A program made the translations under genes and the position numbers. Shown here in pieces: positions 8,720 to 16,441 of a stretch of DNA of 56,233 bases. This stretch comes from Bacteroidales bacterium (GTDB lineage Bacteria; Bacteroidota; Bacteroidia; Bacteroidales; UBA932). The number at the start of each line of letters is the position of its first letter. Position 1 is the first letter of the stretch. The stretch spans positions 1 to 56,233 of the forward strand of contig JAFUZO010000067.1 in assembly GCA_017476575.1 (NCBI GenBank). The letters run 5' to 3'. Under the pieces are notes generated by a model. It did no database searches and was not told the DNA's origin. It saw only the letters and a program-made list of their open reading frames with translations.

Positions 8720-8855
8720 CGCCGTCGGTGTGCGTTCCCGGGCCGTTTTGCACACCGGCAACCCTTTCTTCGCGTTTCGTGTGCGTTTGAGGCCTGTTTC
8801 ACACACGGGTCGGCCCGGCCATCGCATCGGTGTGTGGAAACGGGTCGGAACGCAG
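8720..8855. repeat. Cluster of three palindromic repeats (two direct, one inverted)
   Basis: Unit 1 (8727-8756) has arms GGTGTGC/GCACACC; unit 2 (8778-8807) has arms CGTGTG/CACACG. Both share the core GTGTGCGTT...GCC.GTTT. Unit 3 (8828-8854) matches the same pattern in reverse complement (CGGTGTGTGG...CGGAACGC). Each is about 30 bases, and 1 and 2 can fold as hairpins. No coding frame explains the pattern. It resembles a small intergenic REP/PU-like family. Confidence 0.55.
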
Positions 8856-8893
8856 GTCGTTGAAACGGCCATGTTCAACCTGAATTATTCAGG

Positions 8894-10721
8894 CTAGAGT
8901 TTGATCTTGGCTGACCGGAGTCCAGAAGAGGAGACCGTCAAGGTTGCGGGTCCAGGACCGGTACGGCGCACGATGACGGAGCAGAGTCCATTGAAGGCAG
9001 GACATTCTGGACTGAAAAAAGGGACGTGGGAGGTCGGGTCTCCTGCATCAACCGCTACGATTTCAGCCGCTCCGGAGACGCTGAAGGTCAATAGGTTGTC
9101 GGCCGATGGAATCGTGATGCCTGCTTTGTCGGCAATCCGGATGTCAATGTATATAAGACCTTTCCGATCCGGGATGCGCCGTTGTTTTCCGTCAGGTACA
9201 TGATACGAGGTGAAATCCAAGCGCGGACCGAATCCGCTTTCCTCTTCCAAAATGATGCGTTTTGCCGTTCCAGCGGTCTTCATCCGGTCACGAGCCCATT
9301 CACGGCCCCTTGTAGGCGATACATTCCACCTCTCCCGGCTCGTAGACGACCTCGTCCCACCGGATGCGATAGCCCTCCTTGGACTTCCGGCCTTGAGAAA
9401 CACCATTGATGAATAATTCAGCCTCGTCGCCGGAGGTGTACACATGGACTGGGGTGACCTTCCCTTCACGGCCAGGCCATGTCCAATGTGGAAGAATGTG
9501 GGCCATCGGAAGGTCCGGACGCCAACGGGCCAGGTAGAGCCAATAGCGGTCCTTCGGAAAGCCGGCCAAGTCGATGATGCCGAAATAACTGCTCCGAGCG
9601 GGTGGAGGAGTGCCGGCCTGCTCTTTCAGCGCAGCCTCGGCGCGCTTTCGTTCGGTCGGGTCGTTGAAATTCGTGAGGATGGAACTGTCTGCGCTGTATG
9701 GTGTCGGCTCGCCGAGGTAATCAAAGCCGATCCATACGAACTCACCGGCACACTCCGGCACCTCGTCTTCAAATTGCCACTCGAAGTCGGGCTTTGAGGC
9801 CCAAGCAGGGGCGTATAGGTCATAGGAACTCACTTGGAAGGGAGAGCCTTCGATCCATCCTTTATCCTTCTCGTCAACCACCGGAAACAAGTAATAGCCC
9901 CGCGTGGAGATGCAGGATGCCGTTTCAGCACCGTAGAAAGGCTGACCGGGGTGCTTATCGCGAAACTCGGCATACAAGTGTGGCTTATAATTGAAACCGT
10001 ACACATCTATCGTGGCCGCATATGGCTGGAATGCAGACCAAGGGTTATGGTTCCCTGCGGTCGTCGGGCGGGTCGGGTCCTCCCGATGACAGATGTCAGT
10101 GAGATGCTGTGGAATATCCCACTTGTCAGCATGGCCCTGCTCTCCACATTCGTTGCCGATGGACCATGCGATGACTGAAGGATGGTTACGGTCGCGATGG
10201 ATCAGGGCCACGAGGTCCTTTTCTGCCCATTCGTCGAAGAGTTCGGCATAGCCATGCGGCTTCTTGGGAAGGGTCCACGTATCGGTAAACTCGTCCAGTA
10301 CCAGGAAGCCCATGCGGTCGCAGAGATCCAGCAGTTCAGGAGCCGGAGGATTATGGGATGTTCGAATAGCGTTGCAGCCCATGTCCTTCAACTGGTGGAG
10401 GCAACGGACCCAGGCGTCTTCACACCATACTGCGCCGAGGGCACCGGCATCATGATGAAGGCATACCCCTTTCAGGAAGGTTTTCTCACCGTTGAGGTAA
10501 AAGCCGTCAGCGCACCACTCGGCGGTGCGGATTCCGAAGGGCGTCTCGTAGAAATCTTCTTGTCCGTCTGGCGTTTCCACAACGGTACGGGCGATGTAAA
10601 GCGTGGGAAATTCCGGTTCCCAGAGGGCGATGCCGGGGACGGTGAAAGTCTGTGTGACTGTCTTTCCATCAATTATTTCTTCGATGGAGCGGGTCTTATC
10701 TGGAATATTCCAGGTAGACAT
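8894..10721 (-). pseudogene. GH2 beta-galactosidase family gene, 5'-truncated and frameshifted
   Basis: Two adjacent minus-strand frames make one glycoside hydrolase family 2 protein. The first (10721 to 9300) covers the end of the Ig-like domain and the catalytic barrel. It includes LKGVCLHHDAGALG, RTSHNPPAPELLDLCDRMG, acid/base WSIGNECGEQG and the nucleophile region FYGAETAS. It ends ECIAYKGP and stop. The natural continuation REWARDRMKTAGTAKRI lies in the other frame, so there is a shift near 9300-9312 within a GGGGCC run. That second frame carries the remaining C-terminal beta domain to 8894. Roughly the first 200-300 residues (sugar-binding domain) are missing. The truncated end is 17 bases from hipT, so the 5' part was probably lost with arrival of that module. 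The frameshift could be a sequencing error; the truncation could not. Confidence 0.8.
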
Positions 10722-10738
10722 TGCGGACGCCGCATCCG

Positions 10739-11689
10739 TCAGGCCCGCAGGAAAGAATAGAGACGCGTGTGGTAATGGCTGTAATAGTCCTGCTTCACTC
10801 CGCTTGACAACAAGGACTCCTGGACCATCGTTTCTATGGCGGGCTCATCCGCACAGAAGCGGTCCAGCGAAGCCCTTACCACCTTCTCCGGAAGCCCGAG
10901 GCTGAGCCCGAAATCGCGGAAAGCCTTGTTATCCAATCCCAAAGGGAACGACCGCCCGTCGGCGAACAGGCCCTTCTGCAAGGCAAATATGCTGTCATCC
11001 GGAAGATGGATGCGTGTGTCGATCAGGTCATAGGCAGGGGCCAGCCGGTAGTCGCCCTCCGGATTCCTCAGCACGGAGAAGTTCTTCAGGTGGGCATCCC
11101 CGTTGGAGAACAGGAAATTGAACAGGATGCGGTCGAAAAATTTGACCATTTCAACACGCCAGGCCGGAATATAGCGCCTGATAAGCCTGCCGATGTCTTC
11201 ATAGCTGAGGGCGGTATATTTATAGTCCCGCCCATACCGGTCGGCCGAGATACCGCCCAGCGAGGCGAAATCTTCCTGCTGGATCCGGAATCCGTCGGCC
11301 GCGATGTCATAGCGGCGGATGATATATGCGGCATCCCCGTTCTCGAAGAAACAAAGTGCATGGGCCGGCGTCTCTATGTTGAAAACCCGCTCTGCAATCT
11401 GCATGGTCAGGTGTTCGTTGGCCGGACTGTCTGCGGCATGCTCGAAATCGGTAAGCATCGGCTTGAGGATGAAGGTCCCCTGCTCGCCCGGCTCCGTCAA
11501 GGAAAACCGGCCATCTTTGATACATACCGAATATTTACTTTGGGCTCCCGACAAGGAAATCCTGCCCCGGTTCTCATTGAACTGGTCCTGGTGGGCCCCC
11601 TGGCTTTTGAAAGGCAGGACAGGCGAAACCGGGATACCGCCTGTCAGTCGCTTCAATACCGCAGCACTGTATGAGGAGAATGGAATCAT
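10739..11689 (-). CDS. hipT: HipT-type serine/threonine kinase toxin (HipA core)
   Basis: A 316-residue HipA-fold kinase lacking the N-terminal subdomain of classical HipA, which is encoded separately just upstream. Visible features are the Gly-rich loop RISLSGAQSK with Ser45-x-Ser47, ATP-site Lys in FILKPM (Lys76), catalytic SNGDAHLKN (Asp198, Asn203) and metal-binding AYDL (Asp221). In E. coli HipBST, HipT phosphorylates tryptophanyl-tRNA synthetase and autophosphorylates on paired serines of this loop. The SxS here fits that, but the target is unproven. It is the last gene of hipB-hipS-hipT, 3 bases after hipS. Confidence 0.85.
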   Translation of the reverse strand: MIPFSSYSAAVLKRLTGGIPVSPVLPFKSQGAHQDQFNENRGRISLSGAQSKYSVCIKDGRFSLTEPGEQGTFILKPMLTDFEHAADSPANEHLTMQIAERVFNIETPAHALCFFENGDAAYIIRRYDIAADGFRIQQEDFASLGGISADRYGRDYKYTALSYEDIGRLIRRYIPAWRVEMVKFFDRILFNFLFSNGDAHLKNFSVLRNPEGDYRLAPAYDLIDTRIHLPDDSIFALQKGLFADGRSFPLGLDNKAFRDFGLSLGLPEKVVRASLDRFCADEPAIETMVQESLLSSGVKQDYYSHYHTRLYSFLRA

Positions 11690-11692
11690 GTA

Positions 11693-12013
11693 TCACAACG
11701 GTTTGACAGTGACCGTACCGGGCGTATCGGTCCGGGCCGTCGCCAGAAGGATGCCGAAATCGTCGGTCGCATCCAGTTTATGCAGTCGCGCCTGGACGCT
11801 CCGGTTATGGCCTTCGGACAACATATTCGAAAAGAAAGGGAACAGATGGGAGGAACGATACTCCTGGCGGTCTTTCAAAAGTGTCAGGCTGATGGCGGGG
11901 GCCTCCTTGTCGTGAAAATAGGCATCCTCATACCGGAAGACATACTCCGTCGGGGAGACTTCCGTCAACCGGCCGGCCAACCGGCCGTTGTTGTAGACAT
12001 CAGCCGCTCTCAT
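11693..12013 (-). CDS. hipS: HipS-like small protein (HipA N-terminal subdomain)
   Basis: A 106-residue protein matching the N-subdomain-1 normally fused to HipA: VYNNGRLAGRLTEVSPTEYVFRYED, then the couplet LSEGHNRS. In the tripartite HipBST system of E. coli O127 this free-standing piece is the antitoxin that inhibits HipT, while HipB binds DNA and augments neutralisation. Its start overlaps the hipB stop (ATGA) and its stop is 3 bases before hipT. This order matches HipBST and not HipBA. Confidence 0.8.
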   Translation of the reverse strand: MRAADVYNNGRLAGRLTEVSPTEYVFRYEDAYFHDKEAPAISLTLLKDRQEYRSSHLFPFFSNMLSEGHNRSVQARLHKLDATDDFGILLATARTDTPGTVTVKPL

Positions 12014-12222
12014 GATGTCTCGCCGGGCGTCTTGACACGGGTGGTAAGGACAAGGCCGAGCGTGTCCAGGACCTTGTTGAGGATGTCCAACGTCGGATTG
12101 CCCTCGTTACGTTCAATCTTGGTAAGCGTGTTGATTCCCACACCGGAAAGGTCGGCCAACTGGCGTTGCGATACCTTGAGCCGTTTCCTCCGCTGTTTGA
12201 TTTGGTCTCCGATTGTCTCCAT
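12010..12222 (-). CDS. hipB: HipB-like Xre/Cro helix-turn-helix repressor
   Basis: A 70-residue HTH protein. It contains IKQRRKRLKVSQRQLADLSG, then VGINTLTKIERNEGNPTLDILNKVLDTLGL, the canonical HTH_3 fold of HipB. It is expected to autorepress the operon by binding the two TCACAA(N4)TTGTGA palindromes around the promoter. The ATG at 12222 is chosen because homology starts there; a longer open frame would run through the operator. Its C-terminal tail overlaps hipS by 4 bases. Confidence 0.87.
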   Translation of the reverse strand: METIGDQIKQRRKRLKVSQRQLADLSGVGINTLTKIERNEGNPTLDILNKVLDTLGLVLTTRVKTPGETS

Positions 12223-12225
12223 TTG

Positions 12226-12306
12226 TCACAACAGATTGTGATTTCATGGCAAAAATAGAGAGAGTTTCCGTAAAAAACAAGTAAAATCACAACATATTGT
12301 GATTTT
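12226..12306 (-). promoter_or_regulatory. hipBST promoter flanked by two palindromic operators
   Basis: Operator 1 is a perfect 10-bp inverted repeat AAAATCACAA-CATA-TTGTGATTTT (12283-12306). Operator 2 is TCACAA-CAGA-TTGTGA (12226-12241). Their centres are 61 bases apart. Between them, on the minus strand, lies a full promoter: TTG at 12280-12278, a 20-base spacer and TATTTTTG at 12257-12250. One operator abuts the -33 element and the other overlies the expected transcript start, a layout suited to repression by a HipB dimer at each site, perhaps with looping. Confidence 0.75.
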
Positions 12307-12327
12307 ATTGCGCAGCGGAAAGGCGAA

Positions 12328-12359
12328 AGGCCGGCCGCCCGGAAAGGGGCGGCCGGCCT
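12328..12359 (-). terminator. Intrinsic terminator of the rpsB-tsf operon
   Basis: A perfect 13-bp stem, AGGCCGGCCGCCC/GGGCGGCCGGCCT, with a 6-base loop lies 21 bases after the tsf stop. On the minus strand it is followed by TTTCGCCTTTCC, a moderate U-rich tail. Confidence 0.75.
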
Positions 12360-12380
12360 GTAAGAGGATAAGGGTCAGAG

Positions 12381-13373
12381 TCAGTCGGCGAGGGAGAAGC
12401 GCTTGAAGGCGACGACCTTGGCCTCCTTGTCGGCGGCGGCGAGGGCGGCCTTGACGGTCTCCTTGCTGTCGCTGAGCTGGTACTCCTGCTCCTCCAGGGT
12501 GTTCTCCTTTAGGAACTTCTGGATAAGGCCGTTGACAATGCGAATGTTCATCTGCTCAGGGAGGCTGGCAGCCTTCTCGGCACCGACCTTGGCGATGATC
12601 TCGCGGGCTTGGGCGGCCTGCCCGGCGGTGATCCAGCCCTTGGCGGTGTTGGACTCGATGTGGTCCTCGCTGTCGACGTGGGCCGGGTTGATGCCGACCT
12701 TCTTGAGGGCGGCGTCGACGGCCTTCTGGACCTGCTCGTCCTTGGTCTTCTGGATGGCGACGGTGCGCTCGGATTCGAGCACCTCGGCCGGGACGGCCTC
12801 GGCGTTGACGGCGACCGGGTTCATCGAAGCGACCTGCATGGCGATACCGCGGGCGATCTCGGCGGGGACTTCCTTGTTGAAGGCGACGATGGCGCCGAGT
12901 TTGCCGTTGAAGTGGACATACTCGGACACGAACGGGGCTTCGAGGGCGGCATAGTAGGCGAGAACGTGCTTCTCACCGGTCTTGCCGGCCTGGTTGGTGA
13001 TGTCTTCGTCGATGGTGTACCCGTCGGAGAGTTTGACGGCCTTGAGGGCCTCGGCATCGGCCGGGAAGGCGGCGATGGCGGCGTCGGCGATGGAGCCGGC
13101 GAGGGCCTTGAAGTCCGGCGTAGCGGCGACGAAGTCGGTCTCGCAGCCGAGGCAGACGAGGACGGCCTTGCCACCGTCGATACGGGAAAGGACGGCGCCC
13201 TGGGTGGTCTCGTTGTCACCCCGCTTGGAGAGAGTGGACTTACCCTTCTCGCGAAGGATCTCGACGGCACGCTTGAAATCGCCTTCGGCCTCGGTGAGGG
13301 CCTTCTTGCAGTCCATCATGCCGGCGCTGGTCATGTCGCGCAGTTTCTTGATATCTGCTAAAGAGATTGCCAT
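12381..13373 (-). CDS. tsf: Elongation factor Ts
   Basis: A 330-residue EF-Ts, the nucleotide exchange factor that regenerates EF-Tu-GTP. The UBA-like N-terminus ISLADIKKLRDMTSAGMMDCKKAL is followed by ILREKG, the conserved TDFVA signature in CETDFVAATPDF, and VHFNGKLGAIVAF. The length fits Bacteroidales EF-Ts, which carry a longer core than the E. coli protein. It is the last gene of rplM-rpsI-rpsB-tsf, 25 bases after rpsB, and is followed by a strong terminator. Confidence 0.97.
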   Translation of the reverse strand: MAISLADIKKLRDMTSAGMMDCKKALTEAEGDFKRAVEILREKGKSTLSKRGDNETTQGAVLSRIDGGKAVLVCLGCETDFVAATPDFKALAGSIADAAIAAFPADAEALKAVKLSDGYTIDEDITNQAGKTGEKHVLAYYAALEAPFVSEYVHFNGKLGAIVAFNKEVPAEIARGIAMQVASMNPVAVNAEAVPAEVLESERTVAIQKTKDEQVQKAVDAALKKVGINPAHVDSEDHIESNTAKGWITAGQAAQAREIIAKVGAEKAASLPEQMNIRIVNGLIQKFLKENTLEEQEYQLSDSKETVKAALAAADKEAKVVAFKRFSLAD

Positions 13374-13398
13374 AATGTCTGATCGTTTGACGGGTTGG

Positions 13399-14220
13399 TT
13401 ATTCAGCCTGGGGAGCTGCCGCTTCCTCGGTGACGGCTTCCACCTTGGCGGCGCCGCGACGCGGACGGAGCTTCTTGCCGGCGGCGTCCTTCTCGGGAGC
13501 GGGCTCGGCGGCAGCTTCCTTCTCCTTCTCGAGCTTGCGCTCGTCGAGACCCTCCTGGATGGCCTGGGTCAGGACGTCCATGATGAGGGCGATGGACTTC
13601 GTAGCATCGTCATTGGCCGGAATCACGTAATCAATCGGGGTGGGATCGCAACATGTATCAACCATAGCGATTACCGGAATGTTCAGACGGACAGCCTCCT
13701 TGACGGCATTGGCTTCCTTCTGGACGTCAACTACGAAGAGGGCGGAGGGGAGGCGGCTCATGTCGCGGATGGAGCCGAGGTTCTTCTCGAGCTTGGCCCG
13801 CTGACGCTCCACCTGGAGACGCTCACGCTTGGCGAGTTTGTCGAACGTACCATCTTCCTTCATCTTGTCGATGGTGTTCATCTTCTTGACGGCCTTGCGG
13901 ATGGTCGGGAAATTGGTGAGCATACCACCCGGCCAACGCTCGGTCACGGACGGCATATTGACGCTGGCGGCCTTCTCGGCGACGACGTCCTTAGCCTGCT
14001 TCTTGGTGGCGACGAAGAGGACCTTCCGGCCGCTGCGGGCCAGTTCCTTGAGCACTTCGGCCGCTTCGTCGATCTTCACGACGCTCTTGTGCAGGTCGAT
14101 GATATGGATGCCGTTCTTCTGGTCGAAGATATACGGAGCCATCTTAGGGTTCCACTTGCGGGCGAGATGGCCGAAGTGGACGCCTGCATCAAGCAGTTCC
14201 TGGAAATTTGTTCTTGACAT
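13399..14220 (-). CDS. rpsB: 30S ribosomal protein S2
   Basis: A 273-residue S2. Conserved blocks are LLDAGVHFGHLARKWNPKMAPYIF, the segment VLFVATKKQAKDVV, ERWPGGMLTNFPTIR, and VVDVQKEANAVKEAVRLNIPVIAMVDTCCDP. An Ala/Glu/Lys-rich C-terminal tail of about 45 residues ends in a basic KKLRPRRGAAK patch, as in other Bacteroidales S2 proteins. It precedes tsf as in nearly all bacteria. A 192-base gap containing a hairpin separates it from rpsI. Confidence 0.97.
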   Translation of the reverse strand: MSRTNFQELLDAGVHFGHLARKWNPKMAPYIFDQKNGIHIIDLHKSVVKIDEAAEVLKELARSGRKVLFVATKKQAKDVVAEKAASVNMPSVTERWPGGMLTNFPTIRKAVKKMNTIDKMKEDGTFDKLAKRERLQVERQRAKLEKNLGSIRDMSRLPSALFVVDVQKEANAVKEAVRLNIPVIAMVDTCCDPTPIDYVIPANDDATKSIALIMDVLTQAIQEGLDERKLEKEKEAAAEPAPEKDAAGKKLRPRRGAAKVEAVTEEAAAPQAE

Positions 14221-14412
14221 AGTAAAAATCTGTGTCTAAATTCTGTTTGTTGTTCTCTTTCATCAATCCGGAGTAGCGGCCTCCCGTGAGGCACGGTCTC
14301 CGCAATTTTTCCGCAGTCACGGCAATCCTTTTTGTAGCTCGGGAAGATTCGCATCCTCACCGGGATCTCAGGATTTGATGGACCGGACTGTGCAACCGGC
14401 GTCAGCGGCGGA
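14221..14412 (-). promoter_or_regulatory. Structured rpsI-rpsB intergenic leader
   Basis: The gap has no open frame and no clear TAnnTTTG. The RNA can fold into a two-part hairpin (outer GCGG/CCGC, inner CCGTG/CACGG; 14276-14303), and an AU-rich segment leads into the rpsB start. S2 autoregulation through an mRNA leader is known in gammaproteobacteria; an analogous role here is inference. Confidence 0.35.
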
Positions 14413-14802
14413 TTAACGCTTGCTGAACTGGAAGCGACGACGTGCGCCAGGCTGACCGGGCTTCTTCCTCTCGACCTCGCGGGAATCGCGGGTGAGGAAA
14501 CCGGCGGCCTTCAGAGTAGCGCGGTAGGCCTCTTTGTCGACCTCGCAAAGTGCGCGGGCGATGCCGAGACGGACGGCTTCTGCCTGACCCTTGGTACCTC
14601 CACCGACGAGAGTGACCTTGACGTCAAACTGACCTGCTGTGCCGGTGACCTCGAACGGCTGGTTCACGATGTACTGGAGGGTGTCCTCCTTGAAGTACTC
14701 GTCCAGGTTCCGTCCGTTGATAACGATGTTACCGGTGCCGGCGACAACATAAACACGAGCGACTGCCGATTTACGTCTTCCAAGGGCGTGTTTCTGTTCC
14801 AT
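14413..14802 (-). CDS. rpsI: 30S ribosomal protein S9
   Basis: A 129-residue S9 with N-terminal [20 protein letters not shown], central [19 protein letters not shown], and the basic C-terminal tail ending in RRRFQFSKR that reaches the P-site tRNA. It starts 9 bases downstream of rplM, the universal rplM-rpsI pairing. Confidence 0.97.
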   Translation of the reverse strand: MEQKHALGRRKSAVARVYVVAGTGNIVINGRNLDEYFKEDTLQYIVNQPFEVTGTAGQFDVKVTLVGGGTKGQAEAVRLGIARALCEVDKEAYRATLKAAGFLTRDSREVERKKPGQPGARRRFQFSKR

Positions 14803-14811
14803 GTGCTCTGT

Positions 14812-15264
14812 TTAGATTTCGTTAAACTTGATTGCTCGGGGATTCTGGGCCTGGTGCGGATGCTCGGGGCCTGCATAGACATACAGGTTGCCGATGAGCT
14901 TGTCACCAAGACGGGTCTTGGGGAGCATGCCCTTGACCGATCTGCGGATGAGTTCGGCCGGTCGCTTGGCAAGGATCTCCTTGGGAGTGGTGAAGCGCTG
15001 TCCGCCCGGGTAGCCGGTGTAACGGACATAGACGCGGTCGGTCATCTTCTTGCCGGTCAGACGGATCTTGTCGGCGTTGACGACGATCACATTGTCACCA
15101 CAGTCCACATGCGGGGTGAAACCCGGCTTGTTCTTACCGCGCAGCACGAGGGCGACGCGGGAGGCCAGCCGGCCCAGCACGAGATCGGTTGCATCAATGA
15201 CGAGCCACTCTTTGTTCACAGTCGCCTTGTTGAGCGAGACTGTCTTGTAGCTAAGTGTGTCCAC
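14812..15264 (-). CDS. rplM: 50S ribosomal protein L13
   Basis: A 150-residue L13. Signatures are WLVIDATDLVLGRLASRVA, FTPHVDCGDNVIVVNADKI, RYTGYPGGQR and RSVKGMLPK...YVYAGPEHPHQAQNP. The frame is open to an ATG at 15369, but family alignment places the start at VDTLSYKT, a GTG codon at 15264. That gives the normal length and leaves the promoter and a short leader hairpin upstream. First gene of the ribosomal operon. Confidence 0.95.
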   Translation of the reverse strand: MDTLSYKTVSLNKATVNKEWLVIDATDLVLGRLASRVALVLRGKNKPGFTPHVDCGDNVIVVNADKIRLTGKKMTDRVYVRYTGYPGGQRFTTPKEILAKRPAELIRRSVKGMLPKTRLGDKLIGNLYVYAGPEHPHQAQNPRAIKFNEI

Positions 15265-15303
15265 TGTCTTGATCTTTAATGGTTTAACAATAAAATTTGC
15301 GAT

Positions 15304-15356
15304 CCCCACACTTTTAGGGGACCGCAAAGGTACGCATTTTTCAGGAAAATACCAAA
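15304..15356 (-). promoter_or_regulatory. rplM promoter and short leader hairpin
   Basis: Minus-strand TTTG (15356-15353), a 20-base spacer and TACCTTTG (15332-15325) form a consensus promoter starting within the 3' end of dusB. The transcript begins with CCCC-N9-GGGG (15320-15304), a small hairpin that could serve ribosomal-protein feedback or only stabilise the end. Confidence 0.65.
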
Positions 15357-15358
15357 TG

Positions 15359-16390
15359 TCAGAGGCCATACACCGACGAAGCGGCGGGGGCCTCGGCCCC
15401 CCAGCGGGCGGCGACGTAGTCGAGCGTGGAAAAGATTTCCGCCGGGTCCTTCTCGGTGACGAGGCGGATGCGGGTGTCCTTGAAGTCGGGAAGGCCCTTG
15501 AAGTAGCAGGAAAGGTGGCGGCGCATCTCGTAGACGCCGGTTACGGGGCCCTTGAGGTCGAGCGAAAGCTGGAGATGCCGCTTCGCGAGGGAGACCCGGT
15601 CCGCAATGCTGGGCGGCGGCAGTTCTTCCCCCGTATCGAGATAACGGCGGATCTCGGTGAAGATCCATGGACGGCCGAAAGAGGCGCGGCCGACCATGAT
15701 GCCGTCCACCCCGTAGCGGTCGAAGGCCTCCCGGGCACGGACTGCGGAATTGATATCACCGTTCCCGATGACAGGAATGCGCATGCGGGGGTTCTCCTTG
15801 ACGGCGCCGATGAGGGTCCAGTCGGCCTCGCCCTTGTACATCTGGCAGCGTGTGCGGCCGTGGATGGTGAGGGCCGCGACGCCGACGTCCTGCAGGCGTT
15901 CGGAGAGTTCCACAATGATCTTGGAGGAATCGTCCCAGCCCAGGCGGGTCTTCACCGTGACGGGCTTCCCGACCGCCTCGACGACGGCCTTCGTGATGGC
16001 CACGAGTTTGTCCGGTTCGCGCAGCATGCCGCTGCCGGCCCCCCGTCCCGCAATCTTGGAGACGGGACAGCCGAAGTTGATGTCGATCACATCGGCCCCG
16101 TGCCCCCCGGCGAGTTCCGCCGCCCGGTCGGCCATCCGGGCTGCATCGACCATCGCTTCGGGGATGTTGCCGTAAATCTGGATAGCGACCGGCGCCTCCT
16201 CTTCCAGCGTCTTCATCTTGGCGATGGCCTTCGCCGCATCACGGACAAGCCCGTCCGAGGACACGAATTCGGTCGTCACCATCGCCGCCCCGGCCTCGTG
16301 GCACAGGATGCGGAAGGACGCATCCGTCACGTCCTCCATCGGCGCCAGCACCACCGGGTGCTCCCCCAAGTCGACATTTCCGATTTTCAT
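15359..16390 (-). CDS. dusB: tRNA-dihydrouridine synthase
   Basis: A 343-residue FMN-dependent Dus enzyme that reduces uridines in the tRNA D-loop. Motifs are LAPMEDVTDASFRILCHEAGA, the active-site loop INFGCPVSKIAGRGAGSGML with its catalytic Cys, VKTRLGWDD, IHGRTRCQMYKGEADW and VIGNGDINS...DGIMVGRASFGRPW. The DusB/YacF-like subtype is most likely, judging from bacterial distribution. It is transcribed alone, divergent from pfkA. Confidence 0.93.
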   Translation of the reverse strand: MKIGNVDLGEHPVVLAPMEDVTDASFRILCHEAGAAMVTTEFVSSDGLVRDAAKAIAKMKTLEEEAPVAIQIYGNIPEAMVDAARMADRAAELAGGHGADVIDINFGCPVSKIAGRGAGSGMLREPDKLVAITKAVVEAVGKPVTVKTRLGWDDSSKIIVELSERLQDVGVAALTIHGRTRCQMYKGEADWTLIGAVKENPRMRIPVIGNGDINSAVRAREAFDRYGVDGIMVGRASFGRPWIFTEIRRYLDTGEELPPPSIADRVSLAKRHLQLSLDLKGPVTGVYEMRRHLSCYFKGLPDFKDTRIRLVTEKDPAEIFSTLDYVAARWGAEAPAASSVYGL

Positions 16391-16395
16391 ACCTG

Positions 16396-16422
16396 CAAAA
16401 TTAAGGATTTTTATTAAATTTG
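16396..16422. promoter_or_regulatory. Divergent -7 elements for dusB (-) and pfkA (+)
   Basis: CAAAATTA (16396-16403) reads TAATTTTG toward dusB; TAAATTTG (16415-16422) faces pfkA, whose ATG is at 16442. Confidence 0.55.
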
Positions 16423-16441
16423 TAGGATTTATTATTGGACT

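Noticed and set aside
8508..8897. Plus-strand frames after the DUF234 ATPase
   Set aside because: They cross the palindromic repeat cluster and have no domain-like sequence; only the short remnant at 8540-8668 looks like real coding sequence.
11693..12013. hipS and hipT as a frameshifted single hipA
   Set aside because: The pieces are separated by a clean stop and start with 3 bases between, hipS has a proper coupled start, and the split falls at the subdomain border known from HipBST systems.
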